NCBI RefSeq assembly: GCF_001672815.1
Contig: NZ_LZKK01000080.1
Span: 1 to 54,561 of the forward strand
Source: Mycobacterium sp. E796
GTDB taxonomy: Bacteria; Actinomycetota; Actinomycetes; Mycobacteriales; Mycobacteriaceae
DNA: 54,561 bases
Direction of reading: 5' to 3'
Numbering within the stretch: position 1 is the stretch's first letter; each line of letters opens with the position of its first letter. This document shows positions 26,827 through 35,444 of the stretch, in pieces. The notes under the pieces were generated by a model. The model was not told the origin of the DNA, did no database searches, and saw nothing but the letters and a program-made list of their open reading frames with translations. The translations under genes were made by a program, and so were the position numbers.

Positions 26827-28125
26827 CTAGTCGTCGGATAGCCGATCATGGAAGTAATCGTCGTAGGCTGCCAAGTCGAGAAGGCCATGACCCGAGTAGT
26901 TGAACAAGACGAGCGTCTCCCGCTGTGCCCGCCGGGCGGCGAGCGCCGCGTCGATCACGCCTCTGATCGCGTGCGCGGTCTCCGGTGCGGGGACCATGCC
27001 CTCAACGCGCGCAAACCTCACGGCGGCCTCCAGCACGCAATGCTGCGGATAGGCAACGGCCTCCATCCACCCGTGTTGCAAGAGGTTTGACACGATTGGC
27101 GCCGCGCCGTGGTAGCGCAGTCCACCGGCGTGCATCGCCGGCGGAATGAAGTCGCGCCCGATTGTGCGCATCCACATCCGAGGGGTTAGGCCGGCGGTAT
27201 CACCGGACTCGTACCGTAGCGCACCTTCTGTCAATGACGGGCAGGATCGTGGCTCGACGGCGATGAGGCGAGGCCTGCTCCCATCGGGGGAGCGTGATTG
27301 CAGAAACGGTAAGGCCAGACCCGCGAAGTTCGACCCCCCGCCGCACGCGCCGATGATGACGTCCGGGGTGCCCTCACCGGCGAGGCGCAATTGCTCCGCG
27401 GCCTCCAGTCCGATGACGGTCTGATGAAGCAGCACATGATTGAGCACCGAGCCCAGCGCGTAGTGGGTATCCGGGCGCGAAAGCGCCTCCTCGACGGCTT
27501 CGCTGATCGCGATCCCGAGTGAACCCGGGCTATCGGGATGAGCTCGCCTGGCGGACCTTCCGGCCTCCGTGACACTAGACGGACTCGCGATGACTTCGGC
27601 TCCCCAGGTCTCCATCAAGACGCGGCGGTACGGCTTCTGCCGGTGCGAGGCCGCCACCATGAAGACTCGGCACTGCAGGCCGAACAACTGGCACGCCATC
27701 GACAACGCACCACCCCATTGGCCCGCACCGGTTTCCGTGGTGATCCGGCGAATACCCTCCGCCTTGTTGTAGTAGGCCTGGGCGATCGCCGTGTTGGCCT
27801 TGTGCGACCCCGCCGGCGACACGGACTCGTCCTTGAAGTAAATCCGGGCCGGCGTCTCCAGCGCCCGCTCTAGGCGTATCGCGCGCACCAATGGTGTTGG
27901 GCGCCAGCGCCTCAACACGTCGAGCACTTCGCCCGGCACGTCGATCCAGGGGTCTGCGGACATCTCCTGTTCGATCAAGGCGGCCGGGAAGATCGCATGA
28001 AGATCGTCGGCGTCGACGTCGCGATCCAGCACGGGGTGCCGCGGTGGCGGGACCGGGGCGGGCAGCGAGGACGCCACGTTGAACCATGCCGCCGGCATGT
28101 CCTCGGGTGTCAGCACGTAGCGCAC
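26827..28125 (-). CDS. TrpB-like pyridoxal-phosphate enzyme (TrpB2 type)
   Basis: This 432-residue protein starts at GTG 28125 (VRYVLTPEDMPAAWFNVASS). The extended N-terminus, RPTPLVRAIRLERALETPAR and the PLP site AGSHKANTA (Lys109) identify the TrpB2 subfamily. ETGAGQWGGALSMACQLFG, the phosphate-binding loop GACGGGSNFAG and a C-terminal FNYSGHG support this. TrpB2 condenses serine and indole to tryptophan without needing TrpA, and is often found as an extra copy. No trpA or other trp gene is adjacent, so this is an orphan copy that may scavenge indole or act on another nucleophile. It sits between a TetR gene and an aldo/keto reductase on the same strand. Confidence 0.88.
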   Translation of the reverse strand: MRYVLTPEDMPAAWFNVASSLPAPVPPPRHPVLDRDVDADDLHAIFPAALIEQEMSADPWIDVPGEVLDVLRRWRPTPLVRAIRLERALETPARIYFKDESVSPAGSHKANTAIAQAYYNKAEGIRRITTETGAGQWGGALSMACQLFGLQCRVFMVAASHRQKPYRRVLMETWGAEVIASPSSVTEAGRSARRAHPDSPGSLGIAISEAVEEALSRPDTHYALGSVLNHVLLHQTVIGLEAAEQLRLAGEGTPDVIIGACGGGSNFAGLALPFLQSRSPDGSRPRLIAVEPRSCPSLTEGALRYESGDTAGLTPRMWMRTIGRDFIPPAMHAGGLRYHGAAPIVSNLLQHGWMEAVAYPQHCVLEAAVRFARVEGMVPAPETAHAIRGVIDAALAARRAQRETLVLFNYSGHGLLDLAAYDDYFHDRLSDD

Positions 28126-28235
28126 TGGATTTTTCGCTTCGAATCGTCGGCGGCCCGCATACGTCCATGCTCGGCCCGGCGCGGGCTTGTCGCCATGACA
28201 AATCTATGCCAGGAAGCGACATCCTGCACGGATCG

Positions 28236-29285
28236 CTAACTGGCCGTGGACAATTGAGGTATCCGCGCAGCGACCGCCTGTAGCAGCGCGTCATCGGAGA
28301 TGCCCTGGAAGTCGTAGCGCGGTGTGTACGGCGCCTCTAGTTTCCGCATCTCTTCTTCGCTGAGCTCGACGTCGAGCGAGGCGATCGCCTCGTCGATCTG
28401 GCTGATGCTGCTGGCCCCGACGATGGGGGCGGTCACCACGGGTTTGGAGCGCAGCCAGGCGAGCGCCACCTGGGCCCGGCTGATGCCGCGGCCCTCGGCG
28501 ACGGCGCCGACCGCGTCGATGATGGCCTGGTAGGAGCCGTCAGCCACACCGGAATACAACATGTCGGCGAAACCGTCATTCGACGCCCGCGCAGTGGCTT
28601 TGGCGTCCGCCCACGAACGCGCCAGCCTGCCGCGCGCCAACGGACTCCAGACGATAGTTCCGACGCCCTCGTCGAGGCACAGCGGGATCATCTCGCGTTC
28701 CTCCTCGCGGGCCAGCAGGTTGTAATGATTCTGCATCGAGACAAATCTCGCCCAGTTGTTCGCGCGCTGGAGGTGGAGCGCCTTGGAAAATTCCCATGCG
28801 GGCATCGACGACGCCCCGAGGTAGCGAACCTTACCGGCCTTCACCAAATCGTGCAGCGCCTCGAGAGTTTCCTCCAGCGGCGTTGCGTGATCGTTGCGGT
28901 GTATCTGGTAGAGGTCGACGTAGTCGGTGCCGAGTCTACGTAGCGAATGGTCGATCTCGGCCATGATCGCCTTGCGGCTCAGGCCCTTCCCGTTGGGTCC
29001 CGTACGCATTGGATGCCTCAGCTTGGTCGCGATGACGACGTCGTCACGGTTGGCATAGTCGCGTAGCGCGCGTCCGAGGATTTCTTCGCTGCTTCCCTGC
29101 GAATAGATGTTGGCGGTGTCGAAGAAGTTGATCCCGGCCTCGACCGCATGCTTGATCAGAGCCCGCGATTCGTCTTCGGGGAGCGACCACACGGGATGTC
29201 CGCACTTCGGATCGCCGTACGTCATGGCTCCGATCGCCAGGGGGGACACGTCCAGTCCCGAGTTGCCGAGCTTGATGTATCGCAA
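28236..29285 (-). CDS. Aldo/keto reductase
   Basis: The 349-residue protein is read from a TTG at 29285 (LRYIKLGNSGLDVSPLAIGA), because CGAAGGAGCGACCA gives a well-placed ribosome site; an ATG at 29339 would start inside the operator region. The catalytic tetrad is visible: Asp and Tyr in FFDTANIYSQGSSE, Lys in VVIATKLRH, His in LYQIHRND. The C-terminal NADPH-binding pattern is APIVGASSISQIDEAIASL. It is a soluble (beta/alpha)8-barrel reductase of aldehydes or ketones, similar to YghZ/AKR-type general oxidoreductases. It is divergent from the GlxA-type regulator, with two operator-like palindromes in the gap. Confidence 0.9.
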   Translation of the reverse strand: MRYIKLGNSGLDVSPLAIGAMTYGDPKCGHPVWSLPEDESRALIKHAVEAGINFFDTANIYSQGSSEEILGRALRDYANRDDVVIATKLRHPMRTGPNGKGLSRKAIMAEIDHSLRRLGTDYVDLYQIHRNDHATPLEETLEALHDLVKAGKVRYLGASSMPAWEFSKALHLQRANNWARFVSMQNHYNLLAREEEREMIPLCLDEGVGTIVWSPLARGRLARSWADAKATARASNDGFADMLYSGVADGSYQAIIDAVGAVAEGRGISRAQVALAWLRSKPVVTAPIVGASSISQIDEAIASLDVELSEEEMRKLEAPYTPRYDFQGISDDALLQAVAARIPQLSTAS

Positions 29286-29311
29286 TGGTCGCTCCTTCGC
29301 GGACAAGTTAG

Positions 29312-29359
29312 CGGAGAATTCTCCGGTACTGCGAGTCAAAGTTATCGGAGAACTCTCCG
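29312..29359. promoter_or_regulatory. Pair of operator-like palindromes between the aldo/keto reductase and GlxA-type gene
   Basis: CGGAGAATTCTCCG (29312-29325) is a perfect 14-bp palindrome. CGGAGAACTCTCCG (29346-29359) is the same with two central changes. Their centres are 34 bases apart, close to three helical turns, so two dimers would bind the same DNA face. They lie 27-74 bases upstream of the reductase start and 136-183 bases upstream of the ATG at 29495. Likely sites for a dimeric repressor; which one is unknown. Confidence 0.7.
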
Positions 29360-29494
29360 GTTAGCAACATGGAAGCGAATCGAACCATGCGAGCGTCGAC
29401 GACGTAAAACATGTGTGGCTTTGTTCCCCCGATGTCCGATTTTGGCAATAGTCCGTCATTGCGGACCCAACGTGCGGCCGTCATGCTGCGGTCG

Positions 29495-30538
29495 ATGAGT
29501 GAATTTCGTCCCCACCTGGTGGTCATCGCCGTCTTCGCCGGCGTCGACGCCGTGGACGTGGCCGGGCCCGCCGAGGTCTTCGCGATGGCCAACCTTGGGC
29601 TCCCGGCGGACGCGCGCCGGTACGAGGTGCGGGTGGTCGCCGGTCGCCGCGGGTCGGTGCCGACCTTCTCGGGCCTTCGGCTGCACGTCGACCAGACTTT
29701 CAGTGATCTGGCCGAGCCGCCCGACACAGTCGTGATCACCGGCCGCGTCGACATGACTGCGGGGGGTCGTGCCATCGCGGTCGGCGACCCACGAGTGACG
29801 AATTGGCTGCGCCAGCATGGTGCCGCGGCAGGCCGGATCGCGGCGGTGTGCGCCGGGAGCAACATCGTCGCGGCGGCCGGCCTCCTTGATGGTCATCGCG
29901 CGACCACGCATTGGGGGACGGCGGCCCAGCTCGCCGCCGACTACCCCTCGGTCAAGGTCGACTCCTACCCCATCTTCGTTCGCTCCGGCCGGATCTGGAC
30001 GAGCGCGGGCATCACCGCGTCGATGGATCTGGCGCTGGCGCTGGTCGGTGAGGACCACGGGAACGACGTCGCCCTCAAAGTCGCCCAGTTGATGGTGATG
30101 TACGTGCAACGGCCCGGCGGCCAAAGTCAATTCAGCGCGGCGCTGTCGGTCCCCGCGGGATCACGCCCGGATATCGCGGAGTTACGGCGGTGGATCGGCG
30201 CCCACCTGTCCGAGGACCTTACGGTGCCCGCCCTGGCCCGCCGGGTAGCGGTGACACCGCGCCACCTGACACGGGTGTTTCAGGCCGATGTGGGCGTCAC
30301 CCCGGGTGAGTTCGTCGAGCGGGTGCGCGTCGAGCACGCCCGCCGCCTGTTGGAGCGCACGGATCTCACCCCGGAGCGCATCGCGGCCGAGTGCGGATTG
30401 GGTTCGGCCAGAACGTTGTACCGACTATTCCGTGAGCGCCTGGGCACCACTCCGGGCGAGTACCGCCAGAGATTCGCCGGTGCCCCCGGTCTAGTCACTC
30501 GACCGCCGCCCGCATGGGCCGGTCGGGGAAGAGAATGA
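29495..30538 (+). CDS. GlxA/FtrA-type AraC family regulator
   Basis: About 347 residues are read from ATG 29495 (MSEFRPHLVVIAVFAGVDAV); earlier in-frame starts at 29411 and 29483 exist. The N-terminal half is a DJ-1/PfpI-like domain with the nucleophile-elbow Cys in AAVCAGSNIVAAAG and the following HWGTAAQL. The C-terminal half is a double helix-turn-helix AraC domain (LTVPALARRVAVTPRHLTRV, FQADVGVTPGEF, then IAAECGLGSARTLYRLFRER). Such regulators sense small metabolites through the DJ-1 domain. It is followed after 13 bases by another AraC regulator and divergent from an aldo/keto reductase it may control. Confidence 0.9.
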   Translation: MSEFRPHLVVIAVFAGVDAVDVAGPAEVFAMANLGLPADARRYEVRVVAGRRGSVPTFSGLRLHVDQTFSDLAEPPDTVVITGRVDMTAGGRAIAVGDPRVTNWLRQHGAAAGRIAAVCAGSNIVAAAGLLDGHRATTHWGTAAQLAADYPSVKVDSYPIFVRSGRIWTSAGITASMDLALALVGEDHGNDVALKVAQLMVMYVQRPGGQSQFSAALSVPAGSRPDIAELRRWIGAHLSEDLTVPALARRVAVTPRHLTRVFQADVGVTPGEFVERVRVEHARRLLERTDLTPERIAAECGLGSARTLYRLFRERLGTTPGEYRQRFAGAPGLVTRPPPAWAGRGRE

Positions 30539-30551
30539 AAGGTCTCCAAAC

Positions 30552-31532
30552 ATGTCTCGCACACTCACCCCGGACAACTGGTTTCGCACGCGATCGCCGG
30601 AGCGGGCTATTCACCTCTGCGAATCGGCGTTTCACTCACACAAGCTTGCGCTGCTCGGCCCCTCTGACGGGTTCGGCTTCAGCCAGCGCCTGATCCACGC
30701 GGGGCCCGTCACGCTGGCCGATCTGATCTACGACACCGATGTGTCGCTTCGCTTTTCGGAGGGTCGCGACAGTTACTACGTACACGTCCCGATCGAGGGC
30801 CGGCTTGAGTCGCAATACCTTGGACAACGGTGGGTTTCGACTCCCGCGACGGCCACGATCTACGGACCCGAGGCCGAGATGAGCGTGACTCGTTGGCCCG
30901 GGGCGAGCCGACATCTAGGGGTCAAGATCGACCAATTGGTTGTCGATGCGGCACTCGAAACGCTGTTGGGACACCCGGCAAGGCCATCGGTTCCCTTTGC
31001 CGTAACGCTGCCACTGGCCGATCGCGCCGCGCGGAGCTGGGTGGCCCAGGCGCATTGGCTCAGTCGGGAGCTCGCCCATTCGGACAGCCCGATGCGGCAT
31101 CCGGCGGTGCTGGATCCGTTGGTGGAGAGCCTGGTGTACGGCCTGCTTCTGGTGGCCGACCATCCCCAGCGCGAGGCCCTTTCATCGTCGGTCCGGCCCA
31201 TCGCGCCGGCAGCTGTCCGCGAGGCGATGGACATCATCGAGAGCACGCCCCAATCGGCGCTGACGACTTCGCGGTTGGCGCTTGACTGCCACGTCAGCGT
31301 TCGCGCATTGCAGGAGGGTTTTCGTCGGCACGTCGGGATGTCACCCATGGCGTATCTGCGCGCGGTCAGGCTGCGTCGCGCGCATGGTGAGCTGCGGTCG
31401 GCCCACCCCTCCCACACCGGTGTCGCCACGATTGCGCATCGCTGGGGATTCGCGCACCTCGGCCGGTTCGCGGCCGCCTACAAGGCGATGTACGGGGAGT
31501 CGCCGCAGCAGACCCTGCGCGGGGCGCGATAA
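30552..31532 (+). CDS. AraC family regulator
   Basis: This 326-residue protein starts at ATG 30552 (MSRTLTPDNWFRTRSPERAI), 13 bases after the GlxA-type gene, so both are on one transcript. The N-terminal ~190 residues resemble the AraC-binding-like sensor of the FeaR/XylS group (YYVHVPIEGRLESQYLGQRW). The C-terminal AraC helix-turn-helix is SRLALDCHVSVRALQEGFRR followed by HVGMSPMAYLRAVRLRRAH and ending WGFAHLGRFAAAYKAMYGES. The downstream GMC oxidoreductase/P450 pair, 144 bases away, is the obvious candidate target, as AraC/XylS proteins commonly activate neighbouring catabolic genes. Confidence 0.9.
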   Translation: MSRTLTPDNWFRTRSPERAIHLCESAFHSHKLALLGPSDGFGFSQRLIHAGPVTLADLIYDTDVSLRFSEGRDSYYVHVPIEGRLESQYLGQRWVSTPATATIYGPEAEMSVTRWPGASRHLGVKIDQLVVDAALETLLGHPARPSVPFAVTLPLADRAARSWVAQAHWLSRELAHSDSPMRHPAVLDPLVESLVYGLLLVADHPQREALSSSVRPIAPAAVREAMDIIESTPQSALTTSRLALDCHVSVRALQEGFRRHVGMSPMAYLRAVRLRRAHGELRSAHPSHTGVATIAHRWGFAHLGRFAAAYKAMYGESPQQTLRGAR

Positions 31533-31675
31533 CGCTGTCCGGGCAGCGCGGACCGATAGCCGAAAACCGCGCTGTGCGCCTCCGCAGGTCGCTCGAGCGA
31601 CGTGGCCGACGTAACCATTGAGTATCCGTGGCCGGCCATCCGAGTCGCCAGCTCTACCTGGAAGCGAGAACCTAG

Positions 31676-33304
31676 ATGACATCAACCTCGGTCGAGATCG
31701 GGCGTTCCACAGCGGAATTCGCCGAACGCGTTCGCCGCAACCAGCGGCGGCTTGGCTCCGAGTTGAAGCCGCAATACGACTTCATCGTGTGCGGATCGGG
31801 ATCGAGCGGCTCGGTGGTGGCCCGGCGCCTCGCCGAAAATCCGAACGTGAGCGTGCTGGTGCTCGAGGCCGGCGGACCCGACGAAGGACCCGAGATCAGC
31901 GAACCGGGAATGTGGCTGGCGAACCTCGGCAGCGAGCGCGACTGGAACTTCACCACCGAGCGCAATTGCCACCTCAACGGGCGAGCAATCCCGTACGCGA
32001 TGGCCAAGGTCCTCGGCGGGGGTTCGAGCATCAACGTCATGGTGTGGGCACGCGGTCACAAAAGCGACTGGGACTACTTCGCGGCCGAGGCCAAAGACCA
32101 ACGGTGGAACTATGATTCGGTGCTCGCGATCTACCGGTCGATCGAGGACTGGCATGGGGATCCCGACCCCCGGCATCGCGGCATCGGCGGACCCGTTTAC
32201 GTCGAACCCGCCGCCGACCCGAGCCCAATCGCGCGCGCCGGGCTCGACGCCGGTAAATCACTTGGCATTCCCGCCTTCGCAAGCCCAAACGGCAGCCTCA
32301 TGGAGGCCGCCGGTGGTGCATCGATCGTCGATCTGCGCATTCGCAACGGACGCCGCGAATCGGTCTTTCGCTCTTATCTTTTCCCGCTGATGGACCGGCC
32401 GAACGTGACCGTGCTGACGGGTGCCCTGGTGACCCGCGTGACGTTCGACGGGTCGCGGGCCACCGGGGTGGAATTTCTGCACGACGGTGAACTGCGTTGC
32501 GTCGGCGCCGGATCCGAGGTCGTGCTGTCGCTCGGCGCGATTCATACCCCGAAGGTGCTCATGCAATCGGGCGTGGGCGATCAGACTCACCTGCGGTCAC
32601 ACGGCATCGGGGTGGTGCAGCATTTGCCCGGCGTCGGGCGAAACCTGCAGGATCACCCCGGTTTCTCGTGCGTCTGGGAATATCGCGAACCCCTGCCCTG
32701 GCGCAACAGCGGCGGTGAGGTGACATTTTTCGGCAAGAGCGATCCGAGTCTGGATGCCCCGGATCTGCAGGCCTATCAGCTCGAGTTCCCGTTCTCGAGT
32801 GCGGAGAACGCGCGGGCGTTCGGTGTGCCCGAGGAGGGCTGGGCCATGTATGGCGCGGTGGTGCGGCCGAAAAGCCGCGGGCACATCACCCTTACCGGTC
32901 CAAATCCCTCCGACCCCGTGAAGATCCATGACGGTCTCATGTCACGCCCCGAGGACATCAAGGCCGCGATCGCGTGCATCGAACTGTGCCGCGAGATCGG
33001 GAACGCACCGGCCCTTCGCCCCTTCAGCAAGCGAGAAGTCATGCCGGGCAAGCTCGACAACGCCGACCTGGTGCGCTTCATACGCAACGAGGTCACCACC
33101 TACCACCACCAGACGTGCACGGCAAAGATGGGCCACGACAGCATGTCGGTGGTCGACGGATCGCTGAAAGTGTATGGGGTAGAAGGGCTTCGCATCGCGG
33201 ACGGGTCGATCATGCCGCGGGTCACCACCGGCAACACCATGGCGCCCTGCGTCATCATCGGTGAGCGCGCCGGGCAGATTCTGCGCCACCAGCACGCCCT
33301 GTGA
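31676..33304 (+). CDS. GMC family oxidoreductase (choline/alcohol dehydrogenase-like)
   Basis: This 542-residue FAD enzyme starts MTSTSVEIGRSTAEFAERVR. The FAD Rossmann motif is FIVCGSGSSGSVVARRLAEN (about residues 36-55), followed by VLEAGGPDEG. GMC signature 1 is around AKVLGGGSSINVMVWARGH (104-122), and signature 2 around GAIHTPKVLMQSGVG. The catalytic His is probably in TTYHHQTCTAKMG, and the C-terminal FAD contact is TGNTMAPCVIIGERAG. It oxidises an alcohol to an aldehyde or ketone; the substrate is unknown. The P450 gene overlaps its stop codon, so the pair works on one substrate or in sequence. Confidence 0.92.
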   Translation: MTSTSVEIGRSTAEFAERVRRNQRRLGSELKPQYDFIVCGSGSSGSVVARRLAENPNVSVLVLEAGGPDEGPEISEPGMWLANLGSERDWNFTTERNCHLNGRAIPYAMAKVLGGGSSINVMVWARGHKSDWDYFAAEAKDQRWNYDSVLAIYRSIEDWHGDPDPRHRGIGGPVYVEPAADPSPIARAGLDAGKSLGIPAFASPNGSLMEAAGGASIVDLRIRNGRRESVFRSYLFPLMDRPNVTVLTGALVTRVTFDGSRATGVEFLHDGELRCVGAGSEVVLSLGAIHTPKVLMQSGVGDQTHLRSHGIGVVQHLPGVGRNLQDHPGFSCVWEYREPLPWRNSGGEVTFFGKSDPSLDAPDLQAYQLEFPFSSAENARAFGVPEEGWAMYGAVVRPKSRGHITLTGPNPSDPVKIHDGLMSRPEDIKAAIACIELCREIGNAPALRPFSKREVMPGKLDNADLVRFIRNEVTTYHHQTCTAKMGHDSMSVVDGSLKVYGVEGLRIADGSIMPRVTTGNTMAPCVIIGERAGQILRHQHAL

Positions 33305-33321
33305 GCCGGGTGGGAGGAGAT

Positions 33322-34527
33322 ATGCGGGTGAAACCCTCGGTGGACCTGACCGGTAGCTTCACCACGCGGATGCACGACGTGCTCGCCGAGGCGAGAGGAA
33401 GCGGCCCGCTGGCAATCGACGAGATCACGGGCGCAACCGTGGTGTTGGGCCACCACGACGTCGAAACACTGGCCCGCGACGAGCGGCTGAACGGAATCGG
33501 GCTGGCCCTGTTCGACGTCATGGGCATCACCGACGGTCCGTTGCGCGACTGGTACAGCCGGCTGATGTTCACCACCGAGGGTGACTATCACCGCCGCCTT
33601 CGGTCGCTGGTTTCCCGCGCCTTCGCACCACGCTCGATCGAGGAGCTGAGGTCGACCGCAGCGGAGATGGCCGCTGCTGCCATCGCTTCGGCGACGCGGG
33701 ACGGGGGAGACCTGGTCGCTTCCTTCGCCGGACTGTCAACCCGGTTGATCTGCCGCCTCCTCGGCGTCCCGGACGGCGATGTCGGTGCGTTCTCGCGATG
33801 GGCGGACGCCCTGAGCCCGGTGTTCTACGTGATGACACCCGATCAGATCGCGGCGGCGACGAGCGCGATCGTCGAATTGCAGCATTATGTTGAGGCGCTG
33901 GTACAGCGTCGAACCGATGATCCCGGTCCCGATCTCATCACCGGCTTGCTGACCGCAGAGGCCGACGGCGAGGGACTCACCCGCGACGAGACCGTGGCGA
34001 TGATCGCGAATCTGCTTGTCGCCGGCCACGACACGATGGGCAGCCAGATACCCTGCAGCCTGCTCGTGACGCTGCAGTACCGCGACCGCCTTGCCGGGAT
34101 AGCGGACGATGACGTGCGGCTCGCGAGCGTGGCGGCCGAGACCATTCGCCTCGAGCCCAGCATCCCGCTCATTCCACGCACCGCGATCGCGCCGATCGAC
34201 CTGCACGACACCACCATTCCGGCGGGGACGATGGTTCTGCTGTGCATCGCCTCGGCATGCCGGGACGCCTCGGCGTGGCCGTCGCCGGACCGCTTCGATC
34301 CCGAGCGCTTCACCCGTGCGGGCACACCCCGGCTGATGAACTTCGGGGCCGGAGCGCACTACTGCTTGGGTACCTCGCTCGCCAAAGTCGCCGTGGAGGA
34401 GTGTGTACGCGCCGCGCTCGCCGCACGACCCGCCCTGCACTTGGGGCAGGACCCGGCCGGCATTCCGTGGCGCCGCGTCCTGGGCCGCAGCCCGGAACGC
34501 CTGCTCATCGGTGTCGACGAGACCTAG
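33322..34527 (+). CDS. Cytochrome P450
   Basis: This P450 has about 401 residues. The I-helix is LLVAGHDTMGSQ (AGxDT present), ExxR is ETIR in AAETIRLEPS, and the haem loop NFGAGAHYCLGTSLAK holds the Cys ligand. The start is uncertain: a GTG at 33301 overlaps the GMC stop as GTGA, ATG 33322 follows a close GGGAGGAGA, and GTG 33328 is best spaced for that ribosome site; I use 33322. It is a soluble bacterial class I P450 needing ferredoxin, and no ferredoxin gene is adjacent. It is coupled to the GMC oxidoreductase and converges with an SDR gene, the stops overlapping in CTAG. Confidence 0.93.
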   Translation: MRVKPSVDLTGSFTTRMHDVLAEARGSGPLAIDEITGATVVLGHHDVETLARDERLNGIGLALFDVMGITDGPLRDWYSRLMFTTEGDYHRRLRSLVSRAFAPRSIEELRSTAAEMAAAAIASATRDGGDLVASFAGLSTRLICRLLGVPDGDVGAFSRWADALSPVFYVMTPDQIAAATSAIVELQHYVEALVQRRTDDPGPDLITGLLTAEADGEGLTRDETVAMIANLLVAGHDTMGSQIPCSLLVTLQYRDRLAGIADDDVRLASVAAETIRLEPSIPLIPRTAIAPIDLHDTTIPAGTMVLLCIASACRDASAWPSPDRFDPERFTRAGTPRLMNFGAGAHYCLGTSLAKVAVEECVRAALAARPALHLGQDPAGIPWRRVLGRSPERLLIGVDET

Positions 34528-35366
34528 AGCTTCACCCGACCCATGATCAGGTCGATGATCGGCTTGCCGGGCGGGTAGGCGCCGGTCAGCGACGCCATGG
34601 TGTGCCCGTAGTCCACGAGCAGCGTGATGCCGTTGATGCCGAACGCGGCGGCGCTGTTCAGGAAGGCCATCACGTCGCCCATCTGCTCGGGGGTGTGCAC
34701 CTTCGAACCGGTCTCGTCGCGGTAGTCCTGCGCGAACGTCAGCCACAGGTCGGCGTTGGCCTGCGCCAGCGGGGTGTCGGTAGGACCCGGGCAGATCGCG
34801 TTGATGCGGATGCCCTTCTTCAAAAGGCGAATGCCCTGCGTTGCCACGTAGGCGTTGACGATCTTCTTGCTGGTGCCGTAGTGAATGATGCCTTCGGACT
34901 CGTGCGCCTTCACCCACTCGACGGCCGCATCGAAGTCGGGTGTCTCGAGGAATTCCAGCAGCAGGTCCAGGTCGTTTTCCCAGCCCATGCCGGCGACCGA
35001 GGAGATGAAGCAGATTGCTGAGCCGGACGGCAGCTGGTTCTTTTCCAGCAGGCGGTCAATGACGTAGCGGTGGCCGATGAAGTTGATCTTCATCAGGTCT
35101 ACCGTTCCGTCGGCGATGCCGGCGGCCGAGAACAGTGCGTGGATCGGACCGTCCACCTGGGCGAGCGCCGCGTCGATCGACGCCGGGTCACGCAGGTCGA
35201 CCTGCACGGACTGGGCGACGTCGTAGTTCACCGGCGCGTAATCCAGCACGATGACCTCGGCGCCGAGTTCGGCCGCCGACTTGGCCGCCGCGGCGCCCAT
35301 GCCGGTCGCGCCGCCAACAACGAGTGCGCGCTTGCCGTCGTAGCGCAACCGATCGACTATAGTCAT
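34524..35366 (-). CDS. Short-chain dehydrogenase/reductase
   Basis: This 280-residue protein starts at ATG 35366 behind GAAGAGGATTTCC; an upstream in-frame reading to 35441 has no ribosome site. The cofactor motif is VVGGATGMGAAAAKSAAELG (about residues 16-35), the acidic residue after strand 2 is VLDYAP (so NAD is likely), and the catalytic Ser/Tyr/Lys are in CFISSVAG and IIHYGTSKKIVNA. It resembles the mycobacterial 3-alpha-hydroxysteroid-dehydrogenase-like SDRs. It lies 78 bases downstream of the double-TetR regulator on the same strand, and a copy of the shared palindrome sits in that gap. Confidence 0.9.
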   Translation of the reverse strand: MTIVDRLRYDGKRALVVGGATGMGAAAAKSAAELGAEVIVLDYAPVNYDVAQSVQVDLRDPASIDAALAQVDGPIHALFSAAGIADGTVDLMKINFIGHRYVIDRLLEKNQLPSGSAICFISSVAGMGWENDLDLLLEFLETPDFDAAVEWVKAHESEGIIHYGTSKKIVNAYVATQGIRLLKKGIRINAICPGPTDTPLAQANADLWLTFAQDYRDETGSKVHTPEQMGDVMAFLNSAAAFGINGITLLVDYGHTMASLTGAYPPGKPIIDLIMGRVKL

Positions 35367-35420
35367 GGAAATCCTCTTCTCGCTCACTGCCAACCCGGTT
35401 CTAACTGCCCAACTGTATGA

Positions 35421-35438
35421 GTAACAGTTATCGGGTTT
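35421..35438 (-). promoter_or_regulatory. Shared palindromic element, copy in front of the SDR gene
   Basis: The plus strand reads GTAACAGTTATCGGGTTT, which agrees with the better copies (GGAACAGATATTTGGTCA) at 12 of 18 positions, including AACAG and GGT. It lies 55 bases before the ATG at 35366. It also overlaps a separate inverted repeat AACTGT-(7)-ACAGTT (35411-35429). This is the weakest match of the set. Confidence 0.45.
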
Positions 35439-35444
35439 CAATAC

